Position numbers and translations under genes: made by a program
The notes under the pieces: generated by a model
What the model saw: only the letters and a program-made list of their open reading frames with translations
Databases searched by the model: none
Told to the model about the DNA's origin: nothing
Assembly: GCA_002840355.1 (NCBI GenBank)
Contig: PHAL01000013.1
Coordinates: 1 to 46,742, forward strand
Source of the DNA: Elusimicrobia bacterium HGW-Elusimicrobia-3
GTDB taxonomy: Bacteria > Elusimicrobiota > Elusimicrobia > Elusimicrobiales > UBA9959
Direction: 5' to 3'
DNA length: 46,742 nt
Part shown: positions 15,534-23,802 of the stretch, one piece after another
Layout: every line of letters begins with the position of its first letter
Numbering within the stretch: position 1 is the stretch's first letter

Positions 15534-16897
15534 CAGGCTGCCTTTACGGATTCGGCGGGGGCCAGCAGGCGCTCCATGAAGCCGGTGTCGGTCTTGCCGG
15601 CCTGGAAATCCGGGCTCTCCACTATCAGCTGGTGGGCGTCTATGGTGGTTTTCACGCCCGTTACCTTGAATTCGGCCAGCGCGCGGCGGGAGCGCTCCAC
15701 CGCCATCTCGCGGGTGGGGGCCCAGACTATCAGCTTGGCCAGCATGCTGTCGTAATAGATGGGCAGATTGTAGCCGGCGTAGACGTGCGTGTCCACGCGG
15801 ATGCCGGGGCCGCCGGGCAGCATCCATTCTTCTATGCGGCCCACGGAGGGCGCGAAGTTGCGGCTGAAATCCTCGGCGTTGATGCGGTGCTCGATGGAAT
15901 GGCCCAGCAGCGGCACGGTGTGGCCGCCGGTGTAGGTCAGCTTCTCTCCGGAGGCGGCCAGCAGCTGTTCGCGCACCAGGTCGAAGCCGGTCACGCACTC
16001 GGTCACCGGGTGTTCCACCTGCAGGCGGGTGTTCACTTCCATGAAATAGAACTCGCCGGTCTGGGTGAGCAGGAACTCCACGGTGCCCACGCCCACGTAC
16101 TTTGCCGCCTCGGCCAGGTCCACAGCCGCTTTTTCCAGCTTGGCGCGCAGTTTTTTGTCCACGGCGGGGCTGGGGGTCTCCTCCACCAGCTTCTGGTGGC
16201 GGCGCTGTATGGAGCAGTCGCGCTCGGGGAAAGCTATCACGTTGCCGTGCGTGTCGCGGGCGAACTGCACCTCTATGTGGCGGGGCAGCTCGATATATTT
16301 TTCAAAGTAAACTTCGCCGTTGCCGAAGGCGGCTTTGGCTTCGCTGGAGGCCATGTTCATCTCGTTGGCCAGCTGGTCCGCCGAACGCACTATGCGTATG
16401 CCCTTGCCGCCGCCGCCGGCGGCCGCCTTGATCATTATGGGGAAGCCGATCTTGGCCGCCGCGGCGGCCGCTTCCTTCACGGAGACGCAGTCCTTGGTGC
16501 CGGGCGTCACGGGTACGCCGGCCTTTGTCGCCATCTTGCGGGCCTCGGACTTATGGCCGAGCTGCTGTATGGACTTGGGGGAGGGCCCGATGAAGGTAAT
16601 GCCGTTGTCGCGGCAGGCGGCGGAGAACTCGGCGTTCTCGCTGAGGAAGCCGTAGCCGGGGTGTATCGCGTCCGCGCCGGTGACCTTGGCGGCGGAGATG
16701 ATGGCCGGGATGCTGAGGTAGCTTTCCTTGGCCATCGCCGGGCCTATGCAGACGGCCTCGTCGGCCAGGCGCACGTGCAGCGACGAGCGGTCGGCTTCGG
16801 AATAGACCGCCACCGAATCCACGCCGAGTTCGCGCAGCGTCCTCATGACGCGCACGGCTATTTCGCCGCGGTTGGCGATCAGAACTTTTTTAAACAT
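15533..16897 (-). CDS. accC: Acetyl-CoA carboxylase biotin carboxylase subunit
   Basis: ATP-grasp biotin carboxylase of 454 residues, the usual AccC size. Seen: KVLIANRGEIAVRV at the N-terminus, HPGYGFLSEN, the ATP-binding loop AAGGGGKGIRIV, the EFLLTQTGEFYFMEVN active-site strand, and NTRLQVEHPVTE. It would carboxylate biotin on a carrier protein in the first step of fatty acid synthesis. It has a strong ribosome site (GGAGG, 5 nt before ATG). The accB-like gene lies upstream in the same direction but separated by a membrane protein gene. That carrier has an altered biotin site, so the true partner may be elsewhere. Confidence 0.93.
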   Translation of the reverse strand: MFKKVLIANRGEIAVRVMRTLRELGVDSVAVYSEADRSSLHVRLADEAVCIGPAMAKESYLSIPAIISAAKVTGADAIHPGYGFLSENAEFSAACRDNGITFIGPSPKSIQQLGHKSEARKMATKAGVPVTPGTKDCVSVKEAAAAAAKIGFPIMIKAAAGGGGKGIRIVRSADQLANEMNMASSEAKAAFGNGEVYFEKYIELPRHIEVQFARDTHGNVIAFPERDCSIQRRHQKLVEETPSPAVDKKLRAKLEKAAVDLAEAAKYVGVGTVEFLLTQTGEFYFMEVNTRLQVEHPVTECVTGFDLVREQLLAASGEKLTYTGGHTVPLLGHSIEHRINAEDFSRNFAPSVGRIEEWMLPGGPGIRVDTHVYAGYNLPIYYDSMLAKLIVWAPTREMAVERSRRALAEFKVTGVKTTIDAHQLIVESPDFQAGKTDTGFMERLLAPAESVKAA

Positions 16898-16937
16898 GTT
16901 TCCTCCACTGAATGTAAGGCGGCGGAGAGCCGCGCGC

Positions 16938-18629
16938 CTACGGGTTCCGCCCCCTGGGGGCGGCGCCCGGCGGGGGCGGCATGGGCGGAGCTTTTTCCAC
17001 CTTGGCCTTGCCGGTCCACAGGTTGATCAGGAATATGAACACGTCCTGCGTTTCCGGTTTCCGCGTCTGCAAATTGTATCTTTCCTCGCGCAGGAAGACC
17101 CGGTACTCCGGGCCGGTCACGTGCACCGCCAGCCATTCGTCCCTGGGCAGCAGCCGCGTGTTCCTGGGGCCCAGGCGGCGCTTAATTTCCTCGAGCTGCA
17201 ACCTGCGCGCCTCCCCGATGGGGGGCATACCCTGCTGGAAGCGGGACTTCTGGGCGAAAGACACCGCGTCGCCGCCGGCGGCGCCGCTCATATAGCGCAG
17301 GCGCTTCTTCGCCTCGTCCCTGGCCGGGTTCTGCGTGCAGATATCTTCGGCCGTCATTACTTCCTGCAGGGCCCTGTCGTACTCTTTGAGGTAAATATAG
17401 GCGTCGGCGCGGTTCAGGCGCACCGGGCAGGCCTCGTCGGAGGTGATGCCGGGCCATTTCAGCAGCTTCTCGTATTCGGCCAGCGCCACGCGGTCGCGCT
17501 GCAGGTAGCGCAGGCTGTCGGCGTAATGCGACTGGTACTGGAACAGGTCCTTGCTGGTATAGCCCACCGGGTAGCTGGCCACGCTGTCGAGGGTGCGCTT
17601 GCAGGACTCGGCGGCTTTCTCGTAGAGGCCCATAAAAAACTCCACCTCGCAGAGGTAGGCGGAGGTGCGCGGGTCTATGGGGTCGGTCAGGTAAAGTTTT
17701 TGGGCCAGGAAGAGCGCTTGCGGCAGGTCCTGGCGCTTAATGGCGTCGTCTATGGGCTGGAACAGGATCCAGATATAAGGCCTGGTCCAGCGGTTATGCT
17801 CGCGCACGAAAGAGATGTAGTCGTTCTTCCACTCGCCGTCGCCTTCCTTGAGCTGGTAGCGTATCATCGCGGCGGTGTCGGTCATCGCCATCACCTGCAC
17901 GTCTTTGAACTGCCAGACGGGGGCCTTGGCGTAATAGTCCTGGCTGTTGCGGACATAGTCGCTCATCGTGCAGGCGGCCTTGGAATTGGTGGAGAGCAGG
18001 TCGTAGGCTTTTTCGAACTCGCCCTCGGAGATGTTGGTCAGGTACGACTTGGCCGTCATCACCAGGCGCAGGCGGGGCAGCGACGGGGCCACTATCATGT
18101 AGAGTATGCCCAGCAGTACGGCCGACAGGAAAGCTGTGATCACGGGGCCGGCCAGGCGCTTCATCAGCGGCGGGCGCGCCTGCTTGGGCAGCGGGCCCTG
18201 GGCCGGCAGGCGGGCGGAGTCGGGGCTGAAGGCGCTGGTCACCTTGGCGGGCGGCGCCGGCGGCGTTTTGGGCGCGGGCCCGGGCGGCGGGGGGGGCGCG
18301 GCCGGAGGCGGGGGTACCGCTTTGCTCCGGAACGAGGTGGCGCGGTCAGCGACGGTGTCCTGTATGGATTCCATCTCCACCTTGAAAGGGGGGGGCGCCG
18401 CCTGCTCGGGCTGCGCTTCCGGCGAGGGACCGGGCGCGGTCTTGGGCGGGGGCTGCAGCGCCAGCACGGCGCCGCACTGGTCGCAGTAATTCTTCTCCAC
18501 CGAGTTGGCAAAGCCGCACTCGCCGCAAACCTTCTCCAGGCGCGTGTTGCACTTTAGGCAGGTGTCGCCCAGCATGTTCGGCAGGTAGCCGCACTTGGGG
18601 CATTTTATTATCGAAGGCTTTGCTGTCAT
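16938..18629 (-). CDS. Double zinc-ribbon membrane protein with TPR-like region
   Basis: 563-residue protein with no assigned function. Two zinc ribbons at the N-terminus (Cys10, 13, 24, 27 and Cys35, 38, 49, 52), a Pro-rich linker (~56-155), one membrane helix (~158-180), then a soluble region. The first part of that region resembles small NTF2-like lipoprotein folds (SYLTNISEGEFEKAYDLLS). Helical TPR-like repeats follow (LAQKLYLTDPIDPRTSAYLCEVEFF, AYIYLKEYDRALQEV; both shown in parts). The tail is Pro-rich. It lies between accB-like and accC genes. The ATG has no ribosome site, and the upstream gap is 58 bp. Confidence 0.75.
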   Translation of the reverse strand: MTAKPSIIKCPKCGYLPNMLGDTCLKCNTRLEKVCGECGFANSVEKNYCDQCGAVLALQPPPKTAPGPSPEAQPEQAAPPPFKVEMESIQDTVADRATSFRSKAVPPPPAAPPPPPGPAPKTPPAPPAKVTSAFSPDSARLPAQGPLPKQARPPLMKRLAGPVITAFLSAVLLGILYMIVAPSLPRLRLVMTAKSYLTNISEGEFEKAYDLLSTNSKAACTMSDYVRNSQDYYAKAPVWQFKDVQVMAMTDTAAMIRYQLKEGDGEWKNDYISFVREHNRWTRPYIWILFQPIDDAIKRQDLPQALFLAQKLYLTDPIDPRTSAYLCEVEFFMGLYEKAAESCKRTLDSVASYPVGYTSKDLFQYQSHYADSLRYLQRDRVALAEYEKLLKWPGITSDEACPVRLNRADAYIYLKEYDRALQEVMTAEDICTQNPARDEAKKRLRYMSGAAGGDAVSFAQKSRFQQGMPPIGEARRLQLEEIKRRLGPRNTRLLPRDEWLAVHVTGPEYRVFLREERYNLQTRKPETQDVFIFLINLWTGKAKVEKAPPMPPPPGAAPRGRNP

Positions 18630-18687
18630 TTTTTGCCGCGTGCTCCGGGTGGCCCGGCCGCTTGGCCGGGCTCAGGCTTCCTCGCGC

Positions 18688-19065
18688 TTAGCGGGGTTCG
18701 AAGAAGAAGAGGGGCTGGCCGTATTCCACCGGCTTGCCGTCCTCTATGGAGATGATCTTGAGCAGGCCGTTGGAGGGGGCCTCGACGCTCTTGAAATCTT
18801 TGCCCACTTCCACGACGCCCAGTTCCTGGCCCCGCTTCACGGCGGAGCCTTCCTTGAGGTGGTTCGTCTTGCCCGGGCGGGCGAAGCGGAAAATGCCAAT
18901 ATAGGGGGCCAGCACCGGCTCCATAGAGGAGGCGATGGTGGCGCTGTGTTCGGGGTTATTGTTGATCTTGAGGCTGATCTTCTCGTCGCCGTTCTTCCAG
19001 GTGATCTCTTCCAGGTCGGTAGTTTCCATCCACTTCGTCAGTTTGGTCAGGGTTTTCACGTCCAT
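18688..19065 (-). CDS. AccB-like biotin carboxyl carrier protein with altered biotinylation motif
   Basis: 125-residue protein with the AccB layout: N-terminal helical segment (MDVKTLTKLTKWMETTDLEE), a short strand, then a C-terminal biotinyl/lipoyl hammerhead (~42-125). At the biotin site the usual EAMKMMN reads EVGKDFK. Lys89 is retained, but the Ala-Met before it and the Met after it are lost. Residues around it (VVE..K...VEAPSNG, EDGKPVEYGQPLF) match AccB well. The start at 19065 is chosen for its ribosome site (GGAGG) and AccB-like beginning. Whether biotin ligase still modifies it is unclear; it could carry lipoate or nothing. Confidence 0.8.
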   Translation of the reverse strand: MDVKTLTKLTKWMETTDLEEITWKNGDEKISLKINNNPEHSATIASSMEPVLAPYIGIFRFARPGKTNHLKEGSAVKRGQELGVVEVGKDFKSVEAPSNGLLKIISIEDGKPVEYGQPLFFFEPR

Positions 19066-19081
19066 AGAACCTCCGTAAATT

Positions 19082-19519
19082 TTAAAGTCCCGCTTCCGAC
19101 GGGTCAAAGGCCTGCGGCAGCAGGCGGCCGGCGCGCGTGCCGGTGATCTTGGCCGCTTTCGCCTTGGGGTGCCAGTCCACGTAGAAGACCGGCGCGTCCT
19201 TGGGGGCGAATTCTATTATGACCTGGCGGCAGGCGCCGCAGGGCTTGGCCGACTTGGCGGAGACGGCGAGGGCCATCACCTTCTTCTCGCCGGCGCTGAC
19301 GGCCTTGAAGATGGCTACGCGCTCGGCGCAGATGGCGAGGCCGTAGGAGGCGTTCTCAACGTTGCAGCCGGTGTAGATGGCGCCGGATTCGGTCATTACG
19401 GCGGCCCCTACCGGGTAATGGGAGTAGGGGCAGTAGGCGTGCCGCTGCGCCTCTTTGGCCGCTTCGATAAGCCTGGTCTTCCAGCCGGGGCTCTTTTTCT
19501 GAACGGGCTTTTTAGGCAT
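19082..19519 (-). CDS. cdd: Cytidine deaminase
   Basis: Zinc enzyme converting cytidine and deoxycytidine to uridine forms in pyrimidine salvage. Seen: CPYSHYPVGAAV, TGCNVENASYGLAICAERVA (the NxE..CAE catalytic block) and PCGACRQVIIEF (the other two zinc Cys). It has 145 residues with a lysine-rich N-terminal extension (MPKKPVQKKSPGW), typical of small tetrameric Cdd proteins. It starts 3 bp after mtnP ends, so the two salvage genes form one operon with the AccB-like gene 16 bp downstream. Confidence 0.92.
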   Translation of the reverse strand: MPKKPVQKKSPGWKTRLIEAAKEAQRHAYCPYSHYPVGAAVMTESGAIYTGCNVENASYGLAICAERVAIFKAVSAGEKKVMALAVSAKSAKPCGACRQVIIEFAPKDAPVFYVDWHPKAKAAKITGTRAGRLLPQAFDPSEAGL

Positions 19520-19522
19520 TGT

Positions 19523-20383
19523 TTACCCCAGTATCAGCTTGAGTTTCTTGTACGTCGCGGCCGGGAAGTTCTCTTTGTGCGTCAGCAGGGAGTTCTTGAT
19601 GAACTCCGGGCAGCCGCCGCGGCAGCCGGCCTTGGCCACCAGCGGGATGATCTTCACGAGCAGGCGGCGGATATTGTGGATATTCTTGGTCATGGTCTCG
19701 GAGACCTTGTGCTGGTCCACTTCCTCGCCTTCCTTCCAGCAGTCGTAGTCGGTCACCAGGGAAACCGGCGCGTAGTGGAAGCCGGCCTCGCGGGCCAGCT
19801 TGGCTTCGGTGGCCATCGTCATGCCGATGATGGAGTAGCCCATCTTGCGGTGGAACTCGGACTCGGCCTTGGTGGAGAAGCCGGGGCCTTCCATGCAGCA
19901 GTAGGTGCCGCCCTTGTGGGCCTTGATGCCGAGCTTCACGGCCTCTTTATACATCATGTCCGAGATGTTCATGCAGAAGGGCTCGGCCAGCGGGACATGG
20001 CCCACTATGCCGTTGCCGAAGAAGGTGGAGGGGCGGCCCTTGGTCTGGTCCACGAACTGGTCGGGGAAGACGAAATGGGTGGGGGGCAGCTCCTGGCGCA
20101 GGGAGCCGACGGCGCTGGCCGAGATGATGGTCTTTACGCCTATGGACTTGAGGGCCCACATGTTGGCCCGCTGGTTTATCTCGCCCGGGAGCATGGCATG
20201 CCGGCGGCCGTGGCGGGGCAGGAAAGCCACCCGGATACCGGCCAGGGTGCCGAGGATGATCTTATCAGAGGGGTCGCCGAAAGGGGTTTTTATCTTTATT
20301 TCTTTTAAAATCTTGAGTTCTTCCATCGCGTAGAGGCCAGTGCCGCCTATAACGCCTATTTCCGCCAGTACTTTGTTAGCCAT
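19523..20383 (-). CDS. mtnP: S-methyl-5'-thioadenosine phosphorylase
   Basis: Trimeric PNP-family phosphorylase that splits methylthioadenosine to adenine and methylthioribose-1-phosphate. Seen: IGVIGGTGLY near the N-terminus, LPRHGRRHAMLPGEINQRAN, SASAVGSLR, CMEGPGFSTKAES, GMTMATEAKLARE and VTDYDCWKE, all characteristic of MTAP. It has 286 residues (family ~270-290). The ATG at 20383 has a clear AAGGAG ribosome site 5-6 nt before it, so I reject the longer frame. It heads the mtnP-cdd-accB-like group. An AT-rich stretch upstream (20455-20475) probably holds the promoter. Confidence 0.92.
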   Translation of the reverse strand: MANKVLAEIGVIGGTGLYAMEELKILKEIKIKTPFGDPSDKIILGTLAGIRVAFLPRHGRRHAMLPGEINQRANMWALKSIGVKTIISASAVGSLRQELPPTHFVFPDQFVDQTKGRPSTFFGNGIVGHVPLAEPFCMNISDMMYKEAVKLGIKAHKGGTYCCMEGPGFSTKAESEFHRKMGYSIIGMTMATEAKLAREAGFHYAPVSLVTDYDCWKEGEEVDQHKVSETMTKNIHNIRRLLVKIIPLVAKAGCRGGCPEFIKNSLLTHKENFPAATYKKLKLILG

Positions 20384-20482
20384 TGTAGCTCCTTGCCTTA
20401 TATGGGAACGACTGCAGCGGCTGCCCGGAAAATGGGAAACCGCCATTATTAAGTATTTTATAATAAATAAAGGTCGAAAACA

Positions 20483-21709
20483 CTAGAAATACTTGCGCAG
20501 GGAGGCGTAAAAAGAGCGGTCGTATAAGCCGAATTCAGAGGCCGGGGAGGCGGTTAAGCCGTTAAAGCGGGCTCTCCGCCCCGAGGGCAGCAGGGCGCCG
20601 GCCCCCAGGTAGAGGTTCTCGGCGGCGTTCCAGTCCAGCGACGGCGTGGCGTAAAAAGAGCCGTCTCCCAGGTTCGCCATCACGGCCAAGCCGGCCGAAA
20701 CCAGCGCCGAAACCTGGGCGCCGGCCCCCGCCGCCAGGTAATGGCGGCCCAGCAGGTAGACATTGGCCTCCCGGTAGGCGGTCCTGGCCGCCCTGGCGGC
20801 ATAGCCGGAGGGCGCCGCCGCCCCGGCCCCGTTGTAGTGGTACTCCAGCCAGGCGTCGGTGCCGCCCAGCAGGTCGAAAACATATTCCGCCCCGGCCGTA
20901 AGCCGGTCGAAGTCCTCGCCGGGGTTCCTGTCGCCGAACCTGCCGGCCCAGACCCGGGCGGCCTCGGCCCGCAGCATGGCCCCGCCCAGGTGGCGCTCGA
21001 TGTCGGCGCCGGCCATCAAATTTCCGCGGAAGGCCGCGGCCAGCAGGGTAAGGTCCGCGCCGCCGAGCCGGCCGCGGCCGCGCAGAAAGCCGGCCCCGGT
21101 TCCGGAGACCCAGCGCCTGCCGGGCAGCCAGCCGGCGTCGAATTCCCCCATTTCGCCGTTAGGGGTCTTGAGGCGCAGGGCGTCCACGCCGCGCCGCTCC
21201 TCGGTGTCTATGGTGCCGAAAGGGTAGGGAGCCAGGATGTCGGTGGGGTTGACCGCCCGGCCGGAACCGAAAGCCAGGGGCTGTCGGCCGGCGTACAGGT
21301 CGAAGGCCGCGGGGGACCAGGTGAGGAAGGCCCGGTCCAGGTTCTGTATCAGTACGGAGGGTTTGCGCGCCCCGCCCGAGGCGGGGGAGAGGAAGGGTTC
21401 CGGGTCCGAGACCCGGTAATCGTTGCGGGCCGTCAGCGGCCGCGCCGCGGCGAGTTCCGACGGTCTGGCGGCGTAGACCAGCTCATAGGCGGCCTCGGCC
21501 TTGAGGCTGCCGGCGCTCCAGTAGGTTTTCAGCCTCAGTTTGTTCTCCGAAGCTGGGTAGGGGCCGTTTGGCTGCGGCGCCGGGACATCGCGCGCATTGA
21601 CCGGCTCTACGGCGTAGGCGTAGGTCTTGAAGTAGCCCTTGAGCGAGAAGTCACCGCCCAGCGCCGGGGCGGCCAGGCAAAGAGGGAGCAGGAGGGCCAG
21701 GGTTTTCAT
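20483..21709 (-). CDS. Outer-membrane beta-barrel protein
   Basis: 408-residue predicted outer-membrane barrel. It has a signal peptide (MKTLALLLPLCLAAPALGG), alternating amphipathic strands rich in Tyr/Gly/Arg, and a C-terminal aromatic residue (YASLRKYF) as needed for barrel insertion. Internal stretches such as AFDLYAGRQPLAFGSGRAVNPTD resemble alginate-type or carboxylate porins (DUF1302-like), but the family is not certain. The start overlaps the ATPase stop (ATGA), so it is the last gene of the LolA-like/FtsX/ATPase operon and probably the outer-membrane part of that system. Confidence 0.75.
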   Translation of the reverse strand: MKTLALLLPLCLAAPALGGDFSLKGYFKTYAYAVEPVNARDVPAPQPNGPYPASENKLRLKTYWSAGSLKAEAAYELVYAARPSELAAARPLTARNDYRVSDPEPFLSPASGGARKPSVLIQNLDRAFLTWSPAAFDLYAGRQPLAFGSGRAVNPTDILAPYPFGTIDTEERRGVDALRLKTPNGEMGEFDAGWLPGRRWVSGTGAGFLRGRGRLGGADLTLLAAAFRGNLMAGADIERHLGGAMLRAEAARVWAGRFGDRNPGEDFDRLTAGAEYVFDLLGGTDAWLEYHYNGAGAAAPSGYAARAARTAYREANVYLLGRHYLAAGAGAQVSALVSAGLAVMANLGDGSFYATPSLDWNAAENLYLGAGALLPSGRRARFNGLTASPASEFGLYDRSFYASLRKYF

Positions 21710-22398
21710 TTCAGGGTGTCGGACTGCACGCGGCCGTCTTTGAGCGTGATCAGGCGCGAGGATTTATCCATTATCATGCGGTCGTGGGTGGAGAAGACGA
21801 AGGTTATGCCGCGCCGCTCGTTGAGTTCCTTCATCATGTCCATCAGGGCGGAGCCGGTGGCCGAGTCCAGGTTGGCGGTGGGTTCGTCGGCGAGGATGAG
21901 GTCCGGCTCGGGCACCATGGCCCGGGCTATGGCGACGCGCTGCTGCTGGCCGCCGGAGAGCTGGGAGGGGAAGCGGTTCCGCTTGCCGCCGAGGCCTACC
22001 TCTTCGAGCACGCGGCGCACCCGCTCGGCGCGCTCGCCGGGCGCCATGCCGCGCAGCAGCAGCACGTACTCCACGTTCTCGCCCACGGTGAGCACGGGTA
22101 TCAAATTGTAGGCCTGAAAGATGAGGCCGATATGGTCGCGGCGAAAATCGGACAGCTCGCCCTGGCTCATGGCGCCTATCTCCTTGCCGGCCAGCCGCAC
22201 CCGGCCGGAGGTGGGCAGGTCGAGGCCGCTGACGAGGTTGAGCAGCGTGGTCTTGCCCGAGCCGCTGGGGCCGGCGATGGCGGTGAACTCGCCGCGCCGC
22301 ACGGCCAGGTCCGTCGGATGCAGGGCGTGCACCTTCACCTCACCCTCGGCGTAAGTCTTGGTGACCCCTTTAGCTTCGATGACGAATTCTTTTTCCAT
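21706..22398 (-). CDS. ABC transporter ATPase, LolD/MacB type
   Basis: 230-residue nucleotide-binding subunit of a mechanotransmission-type ABC transporter. Seen: Walker A GPSGSGKTT, Q-loop LIFQAYNLIPVLTV, the signature LSGGQQQRVAIARAM, Walker B LILADEPTANLD, and an H-loop STHD. The LolD/MacB-like NLIPVLTVGENV loop fits partners of FtsX-type permeases, two of which are encoded upstream. I start at 22398, where an AGGA ribosome site precedes the ATG. Upstream, 180 bp separates it from the permease and contains a palindromic element. Confidence 0.92.
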   Translation of the reverse strand: MEKEFVIEAKGVTKTYAEGEVKVHALHPTDLAVRRGEFTAIAGPSGSGKTTLLNLVSGLDLPTSGRVRLAGKEIGAMSQGELSDFRRDHIGLIFQAYNLIPVLTVGENVEYVLLLRGMAPGERAERVRRVLEEVGLGGKRNRFPSQLSGGQQQRVAIARAMVPEPDLILADEPTANLDSATGSALMDMMKELNERRGITFVFSTHDRMIMDKSSRLITLKDGRVQSDTLK

Positions 22399-22430
22399 AG
22401 CATTTCCTGTAATACTGAATGTTAGGCCGA

Positions 22431-22562
22431 GCGTGGCGGCGAGGGCATGCCTTCTACGGGTACGCTCGGCCACACCGTGGCCTCGCTCTTTCGCTACGGC
22501 TCGGCGCTACGCAAGCCTCGCCTCCGCGAGGCCCCTCCGAAGGCAAGCCCTCGCCGTCACTC
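22431..22562. repeat. Palindromic intergenic element inside an operon
   Basis: Imperfect long inverted repeat in the gap between permease and ATPase genes. The arm GGCGAGGGCATGCCTTC (22438-22454) pairs with 22539-22555, differing at one of 17 positions; weaker pairing extends to 22431 and 22562. The ~84 bp between the arms contains further short palindromes, such as GCCTCGCCTCCGCGAGGC (22515-22532). No gene is supported in it. It resembles dispersed extragenic palindromic elements, but no second copy is present in this window. In mRNA it would fold into a strong hairpin and could alter the permease:ATPase ratio. Confidence 0.65.
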
Positions 22563-22578
22563 CATCCCTTGGCGCCAT

Positions 22579-23802
22579 TCATAGACTTTTCCTCATGGCT
22601 TTTATGGGGTTCATGCGGGCGGCGTAGAGGGCGGGGTAAAGGCTTACTATAAGAGTAAAGAGGAAAAGGGCCGCGGGGTAGAGCCAGTACTGGAGGGGGC
22701 GGAACTTGGGGCGGATGGGTTCCAGGATAGTGACGCCGGCGAAGTCCACGCCGGTGTAGTCCAGGCCGTAGATGCCGGTAATATGCGAGGCCAGCCAGCC
22801 TATGGCCATGCCCACGGCCGCGCTGAGCAGGGCCAGCACGGCGGCCTCGGCGACTATCATCAGCGCCATGCGCCCGGGCCTCGTGCCCACGGCGCGCAGC
22901 ACGCCGAACTCGAACATGCGCTCGTAGAGGGACATGAAAAGGGTGTTCGTGATGCCCAGCGCCACGATGCCCGACAGGATGACGGCGGTGATGAAGATGC
23001 CGAAGGCCGACATGCCGCGCGCGGCGCCCAGCTCCGGCACCAGCTGCGGCCAGCCCTGCGCCTCGTTCGCGCCGCCGCCGTAGTCGGCCCAGAAAGGCAG
23101 CGAGGCGTCCTCGGCGTGGTCTATGTTTCCGAAGGCCACGGCGATCTCGTGGAAATTGCCTCCGAGGTTTAGAAGTTCCTGCGCCTTGGCCAGGCGGATA
23201 AAGGCCAGGTTCGAGTCCATCGCCCGCGAGCCGGTGTCCAGGATGCCGCCCACCCGGAACATGGCCTGGGCCAGATCGCCGCCGCCGGCGGCCGCCGCGG
23301 TGACCACCAGCTTGTCGCCGAGCTCAACCTCAAGCGTGGCGGCCAGGGCCGCGCCTATTACAATAGCGCCGGGTTCGCCGGCCAGGTAATCGCCGGCTTT
23401 AAGCGCGCGGTCCAGGCGCGAGACGCCCCGCTCGGCGGATGGTTCTATGCCGTACAGCATCACGGAGGCCGAGTTGGACGGCGAGGCTATCATCGCGAAA
23501 GTTACGGTGCGCGGCGCGGCGCCGGCTACCAGCGGGTCGGCGGCCAGGCGCGCCAGCAGGGCCGGCCCGCCTTCCACAAAAAGATCCGCGTCCATCGTGT
23601 CGGTAAAGCCGCGGCGGTGCACCTGCGCCTGGCCCATGAAAGTGCCGGTGGCGGTGTCGACTATGCCGGAGAGCATGCCCACCGATAGCGCGTCGGTGAA
23701 GATCAGCGCGGCCAGGCCCAGCCCGACGGCCAGCGCCGCGAGGCCGGTGCGGCGCTTGTTGCGCAGGTTGTTGCGCCAGGCCAGTTTCAGGTAGAAGTTC
23801 AT
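22579..23802 (-). CDS. FtsX-type ABC permease (second of pair)
   Basis: 407-residue inner-membrane permease of the LolC/E-MacB type: N-terminal helix (RRTGLAALAVGLGLAALIF), a large periplasmic domain (~45-270), then three C-terminal helices. The FtsX core shows ITNTLFMSLYERMFEFGVLRAVGT and ends with YPALYAARMNPIKAMRKSL. The start at 23802 overlaps the upstream permease stop by 4 bases. With the LolA-like carrier and LolD-like ATPase it should extract or move a lipoprotein or lipid from the inner membrane. The cargo is unknown. Confidence 0.87.
   Translation of the reverse strand: MNFYLKLAWRNNLRNKRRTGLAALAVGLGLAALIFTDALSVGMLSGIVDTATGTFMGQAQVHRRGFTDTMDADLFVEGGPALLARLAADPLVAGAAPRTVTFAMIASPSNSASVMLYGIEPSAERGVSRLDRALKAGDYLAGEPGAIVIGAALAATLEVELGDKLVVTAAAAGGGDLAQAMFRVGGILDTGSRAMDSNLAFIRLAKAQELLNLGGNFHEIAVAFGNIDHAEDASLPFWADYGGGANEAQGWPQLVPELGAARGMSAFGIFITAVILSGIVALGITNTLFMSLYERMFEFGVLRAVGTRPGRMALMIVAEAAVLALLSAAVGMAIGWLASHITGIYGLDYTGVDFAGVTILEPIRPKFRPLQYWLYPAALFLFTLIVSLYPALYAARMNPIKAMRKSL

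Noticed and set aside
22419-22652. Plus-strand frame across the palindromic element
   Set aside because: The translation reflects the repeat itself; there is no ribosome site or homology, and it runs into the 3' end of the permease gene.
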